Below are positions 12,370 to 24,605 of a stretch of 64,000 nt of DNA, one piece after another (positions within the stretch are counted from its first letter, which is position 1; every line of letters starts with the position of its first letter). The position numbers and the translations under genes were made by a program. The stretch is taken from positions 628,715 through 692,714 of the forward strand of contig VXAI01000183.1 of NCBI GenBank assembly GCA_013399305.1, written 5' to 3'. Source of the DNA: Rostratula benghalensis. Its lineage: Eukaryota > Chordata > Aves > Charadriiformes > Rostratulidae. The notes under the pieces are model-generated. The model did no database searches and was not told the origin of the DNA. It worked only from the letters and a program-made list of their open reading frames with translations.

Positions 12370-14107
12370 GTGGGTTTAGGAAATTAAACCACCCCATTAG
12401 AGGTGAGAAAAGGAGTGAGATGTTGCAACAGAGCTGGGTAGCCCTGCAAGCACCAAGGCCCAGCCTGAATTGTCACCTGCATCTCTAAGATCATTTTTCT
12501 CCTTACCCAAAGCAAAAAATTTTGGTTTAAGAGGTTTTCACTTGCAGTTCTGATTGCTGTGACTGCCCTCATCCCCTCAGCTTCATGCCTCCACCTCTCT
12601 GGATGAAGCATGCTGTCAAGGAAGACTCACCACCTCTTCTTGTTGCTAAATCTCCTTCTGAATTTCCCACTTCACATTCGAGCTTCTTCCAGATATTGTT
12701 GCTCAAACACTTTTTCCTGTTTTCAAAACTTCTGCTGCTCTCATGTCCTCTCCTTCCTTCCACCCAGCTTATAAACCTCTGTCCTCAACTGGACACCCTG
12801 GCCAAAGCCCTTCTCAAGACAACACATTTTTCATTACATGCACATGAAAAAATACAGAGATCCTTAATTTACCTCTATTACCTACAAATCTTTTCCCCAA
12901 TTATTCCTCCTAATATGTAACATTAGCTTGCATCCTTGTTGCCAATTCACTTCCCACTGGATTGCATCTTACTTGCCACTGGTGTGACCCAGCTGAGGAC
13001 AAGGATCACAGGCTTTTACATGCTCTGTAAATACACATGTGGTTGCTGTAAGTTGAAATAATGCATGCTATGAAATAAAAGTGTTATTGATTTCCTAGGA
13101 CAACAATTTAGCAACAACAGAAAGAGAACAAGACAGTACAATATTATTCCTTTGGTCTATCTTAAAATTCTCTCTCTTTGCACAGCCCACTCATCCAGGC
13201 AAAACCTCATATGGAATATCCTGTATTAGTAATAATTTTCAAAGTTTGTGTTCTACGATCTTTGGAAAAGTCATCTACTACCAAAGCTTTGTCTTCCAAT
13301 GCATCACCACTCTATCAAAGCTTTCCTTATATATGACACAGAGCTTCAAGGAAGACTTTAGACAATCTGAGCTTTTCAGGGAATACATAAAGCATCACTT
13401 CTCAAAGGTGTCGGTAGAGATCAGACTATTTTGTGTTGCTGACTCTACCTACGTTATAAAAATCAGACCATACAATCAATCTAGTTCCTGTCACTGAGTC
13501 TTCAGTGTCCCTTTACCAAGTTTGCCCCAAATAGAGGAAAAGACAATTTTTTTCACATCATCTTAGAGTTGCACAGTATAAACTGAAACCTCTGGCCTTT
13601 GGATAAGTGATGATAAAATTAATTTATTTATTAAGTGAGCTTACTACCGAAAAACTTACATCACATTACTATTTTCCTCTTTAATTTGCAGTCATCGAAC
13701 ATAAAAATCTGTTCACCAAGTTTTTCTCTTTAATTCTTGGGGAACACAAAATGGAAACTGTCTGCTCAAGGGCTCGGGTAATAAAGCAGTGAGGATTAGC
13801 CCATCAGCTCTGATCTAACAGACACTCTCTTGTCAGATGTTACTACTCACCTTTGACCTTCTCTTCATGGACCATTTAATTGTATGGTTTGATTTTTAGG
13901 TCTGGTGTCAAGTTCACAGAGGTGAAAAAACTTACTGTACAAACCTTACTCCCTAAAATTCTGATTGCCAGTGAAAATGAGGTATGGAAAAATCAGGATA
14001 CAAGTAGAAATGGCAAGAGACAGAAAAGGCCTGTTCTACTGACAAACAAATGATAGACAGTGCAACTTACTCAACATGCCACATCGAAAAAGTTACTTTT
14101 TTTCGGG
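12370..14107. other. Unique non-coding sequence
   Basis: No gene or repeat family is recognised. The stretch runs into the assembly gap. Confidence 0.6.
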
Positions 14108-14132
14108 NNNNNNNNNNNNNNNNNNNNNNNNN
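14108..14132. other. Assembly gap (25 N)
   Basis: A run of 25 N marks missing sequence. The true gap size is unknown, because short fixed-size N runs are often placeholders. The left flank ends in a T-rich stretch followed by CGGG, which may have caused the break. Confidence 0.99.
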
Positions 14133-14424
14133 ACACCTAATACTACCATTTCTGTCAATATTCAGATATTGTATTTACTACTGAAATGCCCATAATCTGC
14201 TTGCTGTGTTCTTTCTAATTAAATTAGCTTTCACTATACAGTCTTTTTAGCATTATTCTAGGAAATAAATACAGTGCCATTAAACCAAAAGCCCACTACG
14301 GACTCAGACAGTTAGATAGTTGCCCAAAGTTTAAATTAGGATCGTACTTGAAGGAAAATAATAGTGTAGATATATTTAATTTGAGGTATTATGCATCCCC
14401 CACTGTTTTCTTTAATGGTTTTAC

Positions 14425-14588
14425 CCTCTGAACACCTCTATGATATAGGGAGGTGCTATTATCCCTAATTTAGGGATACAGACCTGAAACACAGAGCACA
14501 GTTGATTTGCTCAAGGTGACATGTAGAGCCTGTGACAACCTTGGGATCTGGGAGCGTCTATCTCAGGTCTTACTCGAGTATCTTACCC
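14425..14588 (+). mobile_element. MIR SINE fossil (tRNA-derived, non-autonomous)
   Basis: The order of landmarks matches the MIR consensus: a bimotif like 'ggtgctattatccc', then 'acagacctgaaacacagagcac', then the core-like 'ttgctcaaggtgacatgtagagcctgtgac', then 'gggatctg..tcaggtctt'. MIRs are ancient amniote SINEs mobilised by L2-type LINEs and are strongly diverged, as here. No flanking duplications can be seen at this age. The approximate ends may be off by 20-30 bp. Confidence 0.7.
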
Positions 14589-14956
14589 CCAGGACCAGCT
14601 GTCCTTACTGTAAATGAGTTTTCTCTGGAAACGCTGTAGGGATTCCTTTTTAATGGCATTAGGAAAATCAGGGAAGGTATTTCTGTTCTTATAGAACAAA
14701 ATGCAAATCAACCCCCCGCACGCAGTATAGGGGAAGGTGGGAGGAAAGCAGCCCCTCGGAAGAACCAACAGGAAATACATTGATGTTTTTCAGGAGCAGA
14801 AAGAAGATACTGAGCTCCATGTAAATTTATACATCTTACCAAAAAATGAAGAAATTTAGATAAGATCCAGACATATTCACTTTTTACTGCTTCAGCCATA
14901 TACTCCTACCCTGTACCCACAGCTTGGTGAAGAGGACCAAAGCCTTGAGATGAATA
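14589..14956. other. Unique sequence between MIR and CR1
   Basis: No gene is recognised. Short overlapping minus-strand open frames have no motif. Confidence 0.5.
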
Positions 14957-15228
14957 TCATAGAATGGTTAGAGTTGGAAGGGACCTTACAGATCATCAAG
15001 TTCTAAACCCACCATGCCCTAGGCAGGGACATCTCCCACCAAACCAGGTTGCTCAAAACCCCATCCAGCCTGGCCTTGAATTTCCCCTGGGATGGGGCAG
15101 CCACAACTTCTCTGGGCAACCTGTTCCAGTGTCTCAACACCCTCAGAGGAAAGATTTTCTTCCTAGTATCTAGTCTAAATCCACCTCCTTTTAGTTCAAA
15201 ACGGTTACTCCTCATCCTATCAAATAAA
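14957..15228 (-). mobile_element. CR1 LINE, 5'-truncated 3' end
   Basis: On the plus strand the segment begins with the reverse complement of the avian CR1 tail ('tcatagaatggttagagttgg'-type) and runs through the reverse complement of the 3' UTR ('cagggacatctcccacc', 'ggttgctcaaaac', 'tctctgggcaacctgttcc', 'tcagaggaaagattttcttcc') before similarity fades near 15228. CR1 is a non-LTR retrotransposon. Copies like this are dead-on-arrival 5' truncations with no coding capacity. Confidence 0.93.
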
Positions 15229-15676
15229 CTAGGAAATACAAAAGATCATAGTCAGAGACAGATGAAGAACAAATTGCAGTGCTCCAACTGCTGGATCCTC
15301 CAGGTCCCTCCTTCTAGCTATAATCCCTTGGTGTCAGCTCCTCATTGGCCTAGAAGGTGTCACCAAGGGAACGGAAGCAGTGGAGATCCTTGCTAGAAAC
15401 CGTGAGAATGGAACCAAATAATACTGGATACTACGGTAGCATCAGAGAAGATGGAAATAAGCAGCAGCATCCACAAAAGTCCAGAGGAAAGAACCTTGAT
15501 TTTCCCCCCTCCTGAGCTGTATGGAAGCTGGTCCTGTCAGTACAGATACGAGTGGGTTAAAAGAAAGGAATCAAACAGAGTTCAATACAAGAGTGAACAT
15601 TGTAGTAGCAGCTTGGGTTATTCACTGTATTTTGTATGACACACACTGTAGACACATATTTTGCTTTCCAATACAG
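15229..15676. other. Unique non-coding sequence
   Basis: No gene or repeat is recognised. The stretch ends in a strong acceptor-like sequence (..ttttgctttccaatacag). Confidence 0.5.
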
Positions 15677-15862
15677 TGAAGCTCTATGCAACTTTTATTG
15701 ACAACTGCATTATAAAAGCTGCCACAGTTCAGCCTGACAGACAGCTTTTGCTCGGTGGGAAGATGTGGCAAATAGCTTGGGTTTTTGCCTCACAGGAAAT
15801 TGCTGATGTTTCCAAGACCGGAAGACAAGGCAACTATTTTTGTTTCACTTTTATTGAAAAGG
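15677..15862 (+). CDS. Candidate internal coding exon, unknown protein
   Basis: A strong acceptor (..attttgctttccaatacag|TG) and strong donor (AAAAGG|GTGAGT) enclose 186 nt. The segment stays open in one frame for 61 codons and is phase 1 at both ends. The frame begins VKLYATFIDNC.. and ends ..YFCFTFIEKG, with a central hydrophobic MWQIAWVF stretch. No domain or family is recognised. The combination of good splice sites and an open frame this long makes it one of the better exon candidates here, but pseudo-exons are common in vertebrate DNA and codon 5' context is unavailable. The alternative is non-coding DNA. Confidence 0.25.
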
Positions 15863-17359
15863 GTGAGTTGTAAATTTGGGAGGAGGAAGCCCTCGCTCTA
15901 AGAAGTCATTAATTTCTATATCCCAAGCCAAGAACTCTCACACTGTGGGTTACAAGGTCAGGGATGAAGCTGTTGGCAATGCTGCTGTTCCCATCGCCCT
16001 TCGTTAGGGTTAAACACCTTCTGCAAAGCACAATCAACTTTTAAGGCACAATATAAAACTTTAATAGCGCTTGTAATTAGTGCCAACAGTGCTAGTTTCT
16101 GTGATGTCTACGACAGCCTTAGTTAGGGACCATAAATTCCATTTCACTTGGGTCAACCATCTATCAGGTGATAACTACTGTTGCCTGCTCCCAACCTGGA
16201 CCAGCTGCAGTGTGAAGAATTCCTTCTTCTTACAACATATCACAACAGACGTGTTTGTCACGATATTTGGCAGCAGGTTCTGCCTTACTATCAAGGCATG
16301 GGCTTTGCATGAATGCCGTTGCATATTTTATTATCACATTGTGAAATCTATACTGAGCCAAGACCCTTAGATAAACCGTGCAAAAATTAAAAATGACACC
16401 AGCGTAGCGGTGAATGGGATTTACAACTCCTGCTTCCGAGCACCTTTACTGCACAAAAAACCCACCCCTGTTTATTAGCACAAGTTTTCCCTTTGTATGT
16501 TGTGTTTACTTGTTTCCCAGCAGGGTCTGCTGATGTTAATGGACTCACAGCAGTACATTCTACTTCTGTTATTACAGGTCTAATTCAGTCATTAACATTT
16601 CATTAATGGACTGGCCTCCTAGCTGTTTGCATGGCTGTCTAGATATTGATGAGCTTTCTAGTATAGAAAACTGGTATTTAAGGCAGACTCTCAGAGGTTT
16701 ATTAAAATGCTAGTGAATACTCATAGCATTCTGTCATTTATTTTAGAAGATAAAAGCCAAACCCTTGAGCAAATTTGCATTGCAAAAGTGGTCAGCACCT
16801 GAACAGAAAATAAATTCCATGCAAAAATCTTAAGGAGAAGAAAAAAAGATTCCACAGTTACATCACCTGGATGCAAGAGTCTTCAGTTCCTGCCTTAAAA
16901 CCACAGCAGCTCAGGCACTGCCAAATCTGCTGTGCTCTACCTTGGAAGGGATTACACTTCGGTGGGACACAAATTGATTCCTTTTTCCAACTCACAAGGG
17001 TGTTCTGCAGCTTCCCTTGCTCACATTTTCAGGCTCTGTACTGGAGTTCATAATCCTTCCCACAGCCTACTCCATCGGGAGCAGCCTGAGTGGTACCAGT
17101 GGAATCCCTCCAACTAAGAGACTGCTCAGAATAGCAAGGTGTTAGTTTTGGGGGAAACTTTGGCAGTATCGTAATAGAGGAAGACCTGTCACAATTTTCA
17201 GACCTCAGTACTTTTTCTAGCTTTACCAACAGTGCAGTGGAATCTAGTTATAAAACAGTCTAGGTAATATCTATACCCCAGTGGAAGGTAAGTGTCCTTA
17301 TGAAACACCTCGATGGAGTTATGAGGTGCTTCTCCTCTCATCGCATCTCTGCCTTTTCC

Positions 17360-17600
17360 CCATTAAAAGGAATGTGCATTTGCAGGCACCACAGAGAATT
17401 GCAATGTAGTGCATCATAGCATATGAGTGTCTAATGCAAGTACTATGTGAAAATTACTAATTTGATATCATAATTATGCCTGTAATATAAAATTATTAAG
17501 CGCTGTCATTTTGCGCTGCAAATGGAACTTATATTGATGTAATAAAATGTATTTCAATTCCATTACAATAACTTTACCATATTCTTTAATGGTACCCACA
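17360..17600. other. Candidate conserved non-coding element
   Basis: An AT-rich but complex block with several homeodomain-like TAAT/ATTA cores, an 'aagcgctg..ttgcgctgc' pair and no simple repeat. Conservation is inferred from appearance only. Confidence 0.22.
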
Positions 17601-18119
17601 GTTAACAACTAAGACAGAGCCAGGAAAAACACGCCTGATGGGTACCCTATACTACAACACTGGGTCACAATAGATGGAATTTGTAAACACCTGCAACTTA
17701 TATTTGTTTTTGGTGGAGAACGAGATGTTAAAAAGTAGTGGTAGGATTAGAGGGTAGTAAACAAAATCTCTAGTGTAAGTTCCCTTAATAAATTCAGCAT
17801 TATAAATGCCTTTGACTTCTGCTTTATAAATGGGGCTATAAATATTATTGATCCTAAATTCATATTTTTTTAAGGATCTTACTAGCTCAGTCAGTCAGAA
17901 CTATGGCAGGATGACACGAAAATAGATCTCTTATTACAAAACCTGAAGCTTATTAACTTGATAAATGCAGCTATGTTTGAAAAATCAGAGGGTGAGGGGA
18001 GCAAAGAGAAAGGAGGGTCACTGTTTTAATACAAATATGTTCAAGTGTTTTTCTCCTCTGTAGAACCGCCTCAGCCCAGAATGTATGAACTACTTATTTA
18101 ACAGAAGAATAAAAGGAAA

Positions 18120-18165
18120 ATAAAATGAAAAAAAAAAAGAAAAGAAAAAGAAAGAAGAATAATTA
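18120..18165. repeat. Purine-rich (A/GAAA)n tract
   Basis: Almost uninterrupted A/G over about 45 nt, with GAAAA-type units. Confidence 0.8.
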
Positions 18166-19403
18166 AAAGTAAGGATGCCAAATCCTCATCTAAACATTTT
18201 CATCTTGGTTTCTTTTCTCTGTCAGAGTAAATAAAATGAAGAAACAAATCACATCTGAGGATGGGGAGGTGGGGGGGAATGGAAAGCAGTCAGCTGAAAT
18301 GTCACGACTTGCTTCTCTGCAGGTGTCAACTTGACTTCACTGAAATGGCACACAACTTTGATTTTCTCATCAGGCAAAAATGTTTATTCCCTCCACCAGA
18401 CCTAACAGATAAGAATGCACTGTGTGTAACACCACATATTTTGATATTGTGGATTTCTGTGTATAACTATTCTTGAGACATACGCTAAAAATATTTTGTG
18501 TGCTTCGCCTTGAATTGTTGTAATGAATTATTAAATTGAGCTGTTACTTTTTCATTAAACTGGCAGTCTTAATAATTTAAACACTGGTCTTTAAGAGACT
18601 TACTGTATATTGATGATCTTCACAGGAAGAACTAGAACATCCCAGTTTTTTGTATGTCATGATTTTTTGAGGTTTTTAATCTATTGCATATCATACATTA
18701 CTATATCCCTATACTATTTTAGCACACCAGAAAACATTTTTCTGCGTTCTATTTGTCACTGAGAATTTAGCTGGCTTCTATTCCTGTAGCCAGTGTTCCA
18801 GCTATGGGAAACTCATACTTTCTGAATGTTCAAGTGTACCTCATGGGTAAAGGTTCAATTTACTCTAGGAAATGAGGTAGGAAATAACCTTCAAAGCTGT
18901 TATACGAGCGCGTGGCAATTTATAGTGGGCCACTGGTCCATTTGGATGGCAACCTTCTTGCATCTGAGCAATATCTGATGCTCCAAAGGAAAATCAAAAG
19001 CTGAGGTGTGTGAAACAGTTTACACGTTACAGCTTCTTTTCACAACTAATTTGAACAAAAATATATACTTGCGTTGTGGTGACAATGACAGAAAGTGAAG
19101 CTTTTGGAAAGTTTGTTGGGAAATCACTCCAGCATTAGCTTTGTTAATCACTTCAACATTAATTAAGTTCTGTTGGGTCTTGTATAGGAATATTGAGGAC
19201 CACTTCATTGTCTCCAGGCCCATGCTTCAAGGACTGATGTTGGTATAATGGTCAGCAACATTGGAAGCAATTGCTCTACCACCTCATTACTGCTTCGACT
19301 CCATCTCCTATACAACCCTGAAGACCACAAAGTGGTTACAGAACTTTAAATGAGAAAAAAAATAATATTCAACTTATATTCAACTATTTCAACTTTTTTT
19401 TAT

Positions 19404-19680
19404 AGAGTAAGAGATTGTTAGAGTTTGAAGGGTCCTAAAGATCCTCAAGTTCCAACTCTCCTGCCCTGGGCAGGGACACCTCCAACCAGACCAGGTTGCT
19501 CAAAGCCCCATTCAGCCTGGCCTTAAACACTCCTGGGGATGGAGCATCCACAACTTCCCTGAGCAGCCTCTTTCAGTGTCTCACCACCCTCAAAGGAAAG
19601 ATTTTCTTTCTAACATCTAATAGAAATCTCCCCTCTTCCAATTTAAAGTCATTATCCCTTGTCCTGTCAAGGGACAAGGA
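19404..19680 (-). mobile_element. CR1 LINE, 5'-truncated 3' end
   Basis: Reverse-complement CR1 3' UTR: 'gttagagtttgaagggtcc', 'ctgccctgggcagggacacc', 'accaggttgctcaaagcccc', 'tcaaaggaaagattttctttc', 'cccttgtcctgtcaaggg'. The terminal octamer is degenerate, suggesting an older copy than the one at 14957-15228. Coding capacity is absent. Confidence 0.92.
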
Positions 19681-22600
19681 AGGGTTCTGACCTCTCTAGT
19701 TTCTGACTCCTCTACAGCTGGACAATCCATGAAACCACTTAGTAACCTTCATCTTTTGAAAGTAATTTTGCATAAGTTCCCTTCAATAGATGATATGATT
19801 TCATGATCATGAATAAATATTACTTTCATGATCACAAGCCCTGTGAGTTACACCCACAGAGTATCCTTACAGCACTGCCAAAGTCCTCTGGCCCAAATTT
19901 TGACATCAACTTTTTGTATTATCTGTGGAAAGTCACATCCTTTGCATTTTTGCTTAACTGAGATGGAAATGAGAGAAGCTTTCACCCATGTAATCAACAG
20001 TACTTCCTTAGGTGGAATATATTAAACTGAAAAATACAAGTCCTTTTTAATATCAACAATTAAAAGAGCTTTAAAGTTAAATCTAACATAAGAACTTAAG
20101 TAGTTATTCATAGAAATTCAAACTAGAGCAAAGCTAACAGTTACAAAGCCATAAGGTAATATCAGTCATCCCCTAACCACAAAAGAACATCCTTAGCTAC
20201 CAAAATGAGAGCAGGCCTTTAATTTTTAGACTATTTTGGTATGAAAAAGAATACCATTCACACAACATCTTTCTCACTCAAATAGTTCCAAGTTACCCTC
20301 AGAAAGTATTGCTTTAGACTCTCCTCTCCTTTGACTTCGTCTCTAGAGGAAATACAAACTTGCTTGAAAACTAACATTTTTTCTAACCAAGACTTCTCGC
20401 TATTCCCAACCCACAAAGTGGCAAGCACCAACATTAGCTTTCAAAACTAGAAGAAGCATAAGTAGATATTCAGTTTTCAGGAATTTTTAGGTCAGACGAA
20501 TCAAATCGAAAAAACCTCACAATTTTACCATTAAAAGTTCAGTGAACTCAAATCAACTGATAAGGTTTTTCTTTTGCTGAATTAAAACTTTCAGAAATAA
20601 ATTAATAGATTTTTTTTTTAAGAAATAACTTTCCTAGCAAATCAAATTTTAGAATAAGAGTATAATATACTGAAATGATTTTAATACATAAGAATAATAT
20701 AAATAATATATTGGATCTAATGAGAAAACATAAATTAATGATCTCTGAAATCCAATCCCAGGACAAACATCATCTGCCTTTGTGGGTTTATGGAGTCCTG
20801 TAATCTCTGTGGACCTCACTCAATTACACCACAAAGCAACAAAGCAAGAATGTTTTCAAAATACTTCCCCTAAAGCCAGGACTCCCGCAGTCTTCCTTTG
20901 GTAGAATCAGAGGTGACAAAAAATCAGGATTTTTGGGAGTAAATTGATGTTTATGATCCATGGTCATGTAACACCGATGCTCATTTTAAACAGCACAACT
21001 GTAGTAAGATTACAAAATATTAACTTCAAACATCACGTAAAGTATGAATAATCTTCATTGCTACAATTTTTTAGAATGCATCATATTTCTTTCCCACATA
21101 TGTCCTTGTAGCCTCATAAAACAAACTGCTTCATTATATGATTATGGGTTTGTGTATATATATCACAAAATGTTAGCTACTGCAAAAATAAGAAAATAGA
21201 TTTTGACATTGGAGAATTATTTTTTCTACTCTCCTGTGCCTTTGGATCTAAAGGCAGAGCTACTCGGCTGTTTAATCTGGCCTGAGTCCAGGGCTACATA
21301 CCAGGCTGAGAGATGCCAAGAACAGTGATGCCACATGAAACAGAAGTTATCTTCTGCAAACCCAGAATGATCACAGGGCAATTTGTATTTTAGCTGATGC
21401 AAAGAACCATCTCCATCAGTTTTCTTCTCTGGTCAGGAGTGGTTTTCATTTGGGCCAACTGAATTTTGTTCTTATTGATAAGATGTATGAGCTGCTGTGA
21501 ACACTGCACAGCATTTGACAACCCTTCCATACCACGTCCACTGAGACACGTGGCCCTACCTTCCCTGAGCACATCTCTTCATACTTAACTACACTTAGAG
21601 GGACACAGATTGCAGGGAAGAGACATTAAGTATGTTTTTTCCTCATGCAGGTAACCTCCTCAGTGTTGAAACCAACACATATATGAAAAAGAAATGCTCT
21701 TCATCCAGTTTGCACCTTATCACTACTTAAAACTCTTTAAGTAGGAAACCCTGTGTGCTTTCTCTCCTTTATTGTGAAGCAGCCCTATGCTGCCCCGCTT
21801 TTAATTAATCCACAGTTCAGACTGCTATCATAGTCGGTTTATTAATTTCCAACAGGGTTAGATGATTTCAGATGGACTGTATGTAGAAAATGGTAGAAGA
21901 GCAGTTAAAATAGCAAAATTTGTACAGAAAAAGTCACATGAACATATTTTAGTTACAAAATGGAAAAAGCTCAACCTTTCCATTCTAAGATAAAATTCCT
22001 CCTTATTTCTGTGAATGCCCAGAGTCACAGCTTCCACTGCTCACATTGGGAAAAGACAGTAAAGAGTTTTGGAGAGCACCATCTCTGTCTCAGTAGTTTT
22101 GCAAATGTTTTTCATTACTAAACATACCTGTTGGGGGGTACATCTCTTTTGGAGCACACAAACCAGTTGAGTGTTTAATTGCATGCCTGGTGGCTTAATA
22201 CTTCTGATGATTTCTGCCTCACAATACATGCCCAAGCACCCAAGATAACCTGGTGAAACAGTTATTTCAAGGCTGTTTGCCCCATATGAATGCTTTCTAA
22301 ATAAAGCATAATTTGTTTATATTTCCTTTTGAAAGCTCTGCCTCCCACTTGTTCAACTGGCACTTTAGGTTCTGTACATATGGACCTCTGTAATTATAAG
22401 AGGTCTGATAATTACACTTTGTAAGGAAGTTTCAATATTTTCCAAGTTCTACAGTCTTACTGGATATCTCACCTGGGAACCAGGCAAGATCCTGCAATTT
22501 CAAACAATTACCAGAATAAACTCCACTCACTGAAGATGTTATTGTTTTATTTTTGATGGTCAACTGCAGGTGCTCTAAAGGGTCAGAAGAGTCAGTAGTT

Positions 22601-23400
22601 GGAGAATTAATGCTTCACCAAATTAAGCATTTGTGTTACTGAAACATAACATTGGGATTCATTCGAACCTGGAATATCAGAAAACCTGTTCCATGGTCAC
22701 ATGGGAGTTTAGAGCACTAAAAATGGGATACGCACTTGTTGTAGGAGATGGGAATTAAAATTAAAGAATTTTCCCTGTGATATATGAAAAGTATCTTATC
22801 AATAATTTCACATCAACTCCTCAAGGAGAGTAAAGAGTCCAGCAAAGGCAGGATTTTCATTATATGGTAGAACTTGATCAACTCTCATAAGACAGGAAGA
22901 AAGAGAACAAAACCCAGTATACTATGTTTATACTCATTGTTATCAGCTGATATCTCACAATAAAACCCAACCCCCACCAAATGGAAGCAAAAAAACCATA
23001 AACCGTTTAAAGAAAATATAAAGAATGTATATCTCACCTGTAGTACCTATCCACTTTTTCACCTGAAAATGCTTCCATTTCAGGGCAATTTTAAATTTGG
23101 TAGAAATATTTAAATAAAAAATTTCCACTTGTAGTAGGCAATATAACCTTTTCCTGACACAGAGACATTGAAGTACCTCCAGATGCATTAGGAACACCCT
23201 GTAAGGAAATACTCTGACTTTTCTTCTCTGACATACCCTTGATGAAAACGGGCTTTAAAAGCCTGGCTCCAGGCACTCCCATTTCCTGCCACTGGAGGGT
23301 TTAAGTAGATGACAGGATGGGGCACACCTGTCACATCCAATGATTGTGGGCTACTCAGCTCCCATGTCTCCTTGCCCCAATGAGAACTGATTCCTGCATG
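19681..23400. other. Unique AT-rich non-coding sequence
   Basis: No gene, RNA or transposon is recognised over about 3.7 kb. Open frames are short and lack motifs. It ends at the predicted polyadenylation region of the minus-strand candidate exon. Confidence 0.55.
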
Positions 23401-23416
23401 ACGCAGAACGATGAGT

Positions 23417-23466
23417 TTTATTTTTTATTTAATAAAATTAGTTTATTAACAGGTAAGGAGTTTATT
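23417..23466 (-). promoter_or_regulatory. Cluster of polyadenylation signals
   Basis: Four AATAAA hexamers on the minus strand (plus-strand TTTATT at 23417, 23424, 23442 and 23461), about 115-170 nt beyond the stop codon of the candidate terminal exon. The region is AT-rich and partly palindromic, and AATAAA also occurs on the plus strand at 23431, so chance contributes. Confidence 0.3.
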
Positions 23467-23582
23467 TTACAGGCAGTATACACATAGACAGGGTCTATCA
23501 AACTGGTTTCTGCATAAAATAGCAGGTACTTGACGATGCTGCAGGTGCTGTGGGTTCTCACTTTCCATGTTCTAACTGCTGG

Positions 23583-23669
23583 TCAGATCTTCCAGCTCTC
23601 ACACTCGATGCAGTCGTTTTCAGCCACGCAAAGTGGACACAAACATAAGTGTCCTGGCGTGGTATCCTT
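23583..23669 (-). CDS. Candidate 3'-terminal coding exon (short Cys-rich C-terminus)
   Basis: On the minus strand, a pyrimidine-rich acceptor (..cccccatctgaaccatttacag) precedes 28 open codons and a TGA. The peptide contains five cysteines in a compact pattern (CLCPLC..DCIEC) and ends ESWKI. Downstream on the minus strand about 180 nt of non-coding sequence leads to four AATAAA hexamers, the layout of a terminal exon with a short 3' UTR. The closely spaced cysteines could belong to a secreted or metal-binding protein, but I recognise no family. Upstream exons would lie to the right, and none is convincing. Alternatives are a non-coding RNA terminus or chance. Confidence 0.28.
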   Translation of the reverse strand, partial: KDTTPGHLCLCPLCVAENDCIECESWKI

Positions 23670-24294
23670 CTGTAAATGGTTCAGATGGGGGTAAAACATG
23701 AGGAAAATGTAAGGCTATAGAAAAGAGGACTCATTAGAAAAACGTAGAGCCATGTGTCAGAATTTCCCATTTCTATTGCCATAAAAATACTTGCAATAAT
23801 TTAAAAAAAAAAAAAAAATCAGAGGAAGACTAAAGAGGGGTATTATCATTTAGAGGGTAATTGGATACAACCTTCTTGAGACAATATAATAAAAAAGCAA
23901 CCAAAATGGAAGGGAATTACTGGTGGGTTTAATGTATGTTGAAGCTATTACAGCACTCAGTGTTTTTCTTAGTGAAAAGTTGGAAACCTTGGAGGCTCAT
24001 ATGAAATGCAATTCAAGAAGACACTGGGAATATAAAATGAGCCTCAGAAGACATCAGAGGAGGTAACCTTCTAGTCTTGCACCACCACTTTTAACACACC
24101 ACCATTTAAACACTCCAGCAGTGATGTTTTCTGGGCTCACACTGCCACCAGTCCCCATGGCCATGCTTGCACTGGGCTCCACAGACCCCATTCCCCTCTG
24201 GAAGGATGTGGGAACCTCTCAGCCAAGTGCTCTAAAGGGAACATCACCACCTCCCGATGTGTGAGCACCAGGATTTATGCGAGGAGCAGCCACC
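23670..24294. other. Unique non-coding sequence
   Basis: No exon or repeat family is recognised. A 16-A tract lies near 23803-23818. Confidence 0.5.
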
Positions 24295-24600
24295 AGCAAG
24301 CGAAAGCAGCTGAGGAGTAACCTCATGAATGTTTATAAATATGTAAAGGGTGAGTGTCAGGAGGATGGAGCCAGGCTCTTCTCAGTGATAAGACAAGGGG
24401 CAATGGGTGCAAGCTCGAACATAGGAAGTTCCACTCAAATATGTGAAAAACTTCTTCAAAGTGAGGGTGAGAGAACACTGGAAGGGGCTGCCCAGAGAGG
24501 TGGTGGAGTATCCTTCTCTGGAGACATTCAAAACCCACCTGGACACCTTCCTGTGTGACCTGCTCTGGGTGTTCCTGCTCCAGCAGGGGGATTGAACTGG

Positions 24601-24605
24601 ATGAT
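24601..24605. repeat. Left target-site duplication ATGAT
   Basis: Matches the sequence immediately right of the LTR at 24965-24969. It derives from CR1 sequence at the insertion point. Confidence 0.88.

Larger units (their letters stand above)
15863..19403. other. Unique non-coding sequence with possible conserved elements
   Basis: No gene is supported. Two complex non-repetitive blocks (about 16500-16760 and 17360-17600) look like conserved non-coding sequence. A purine-rich tract lies at about 18120-18165. Confidence 0.5.

Noticed and set aside
22655..22675. TTCGAACC, like the reverse complement of a tRNA B box
   Set aside because: No cloverleaf, A box or acceptor stem can be formed around it.
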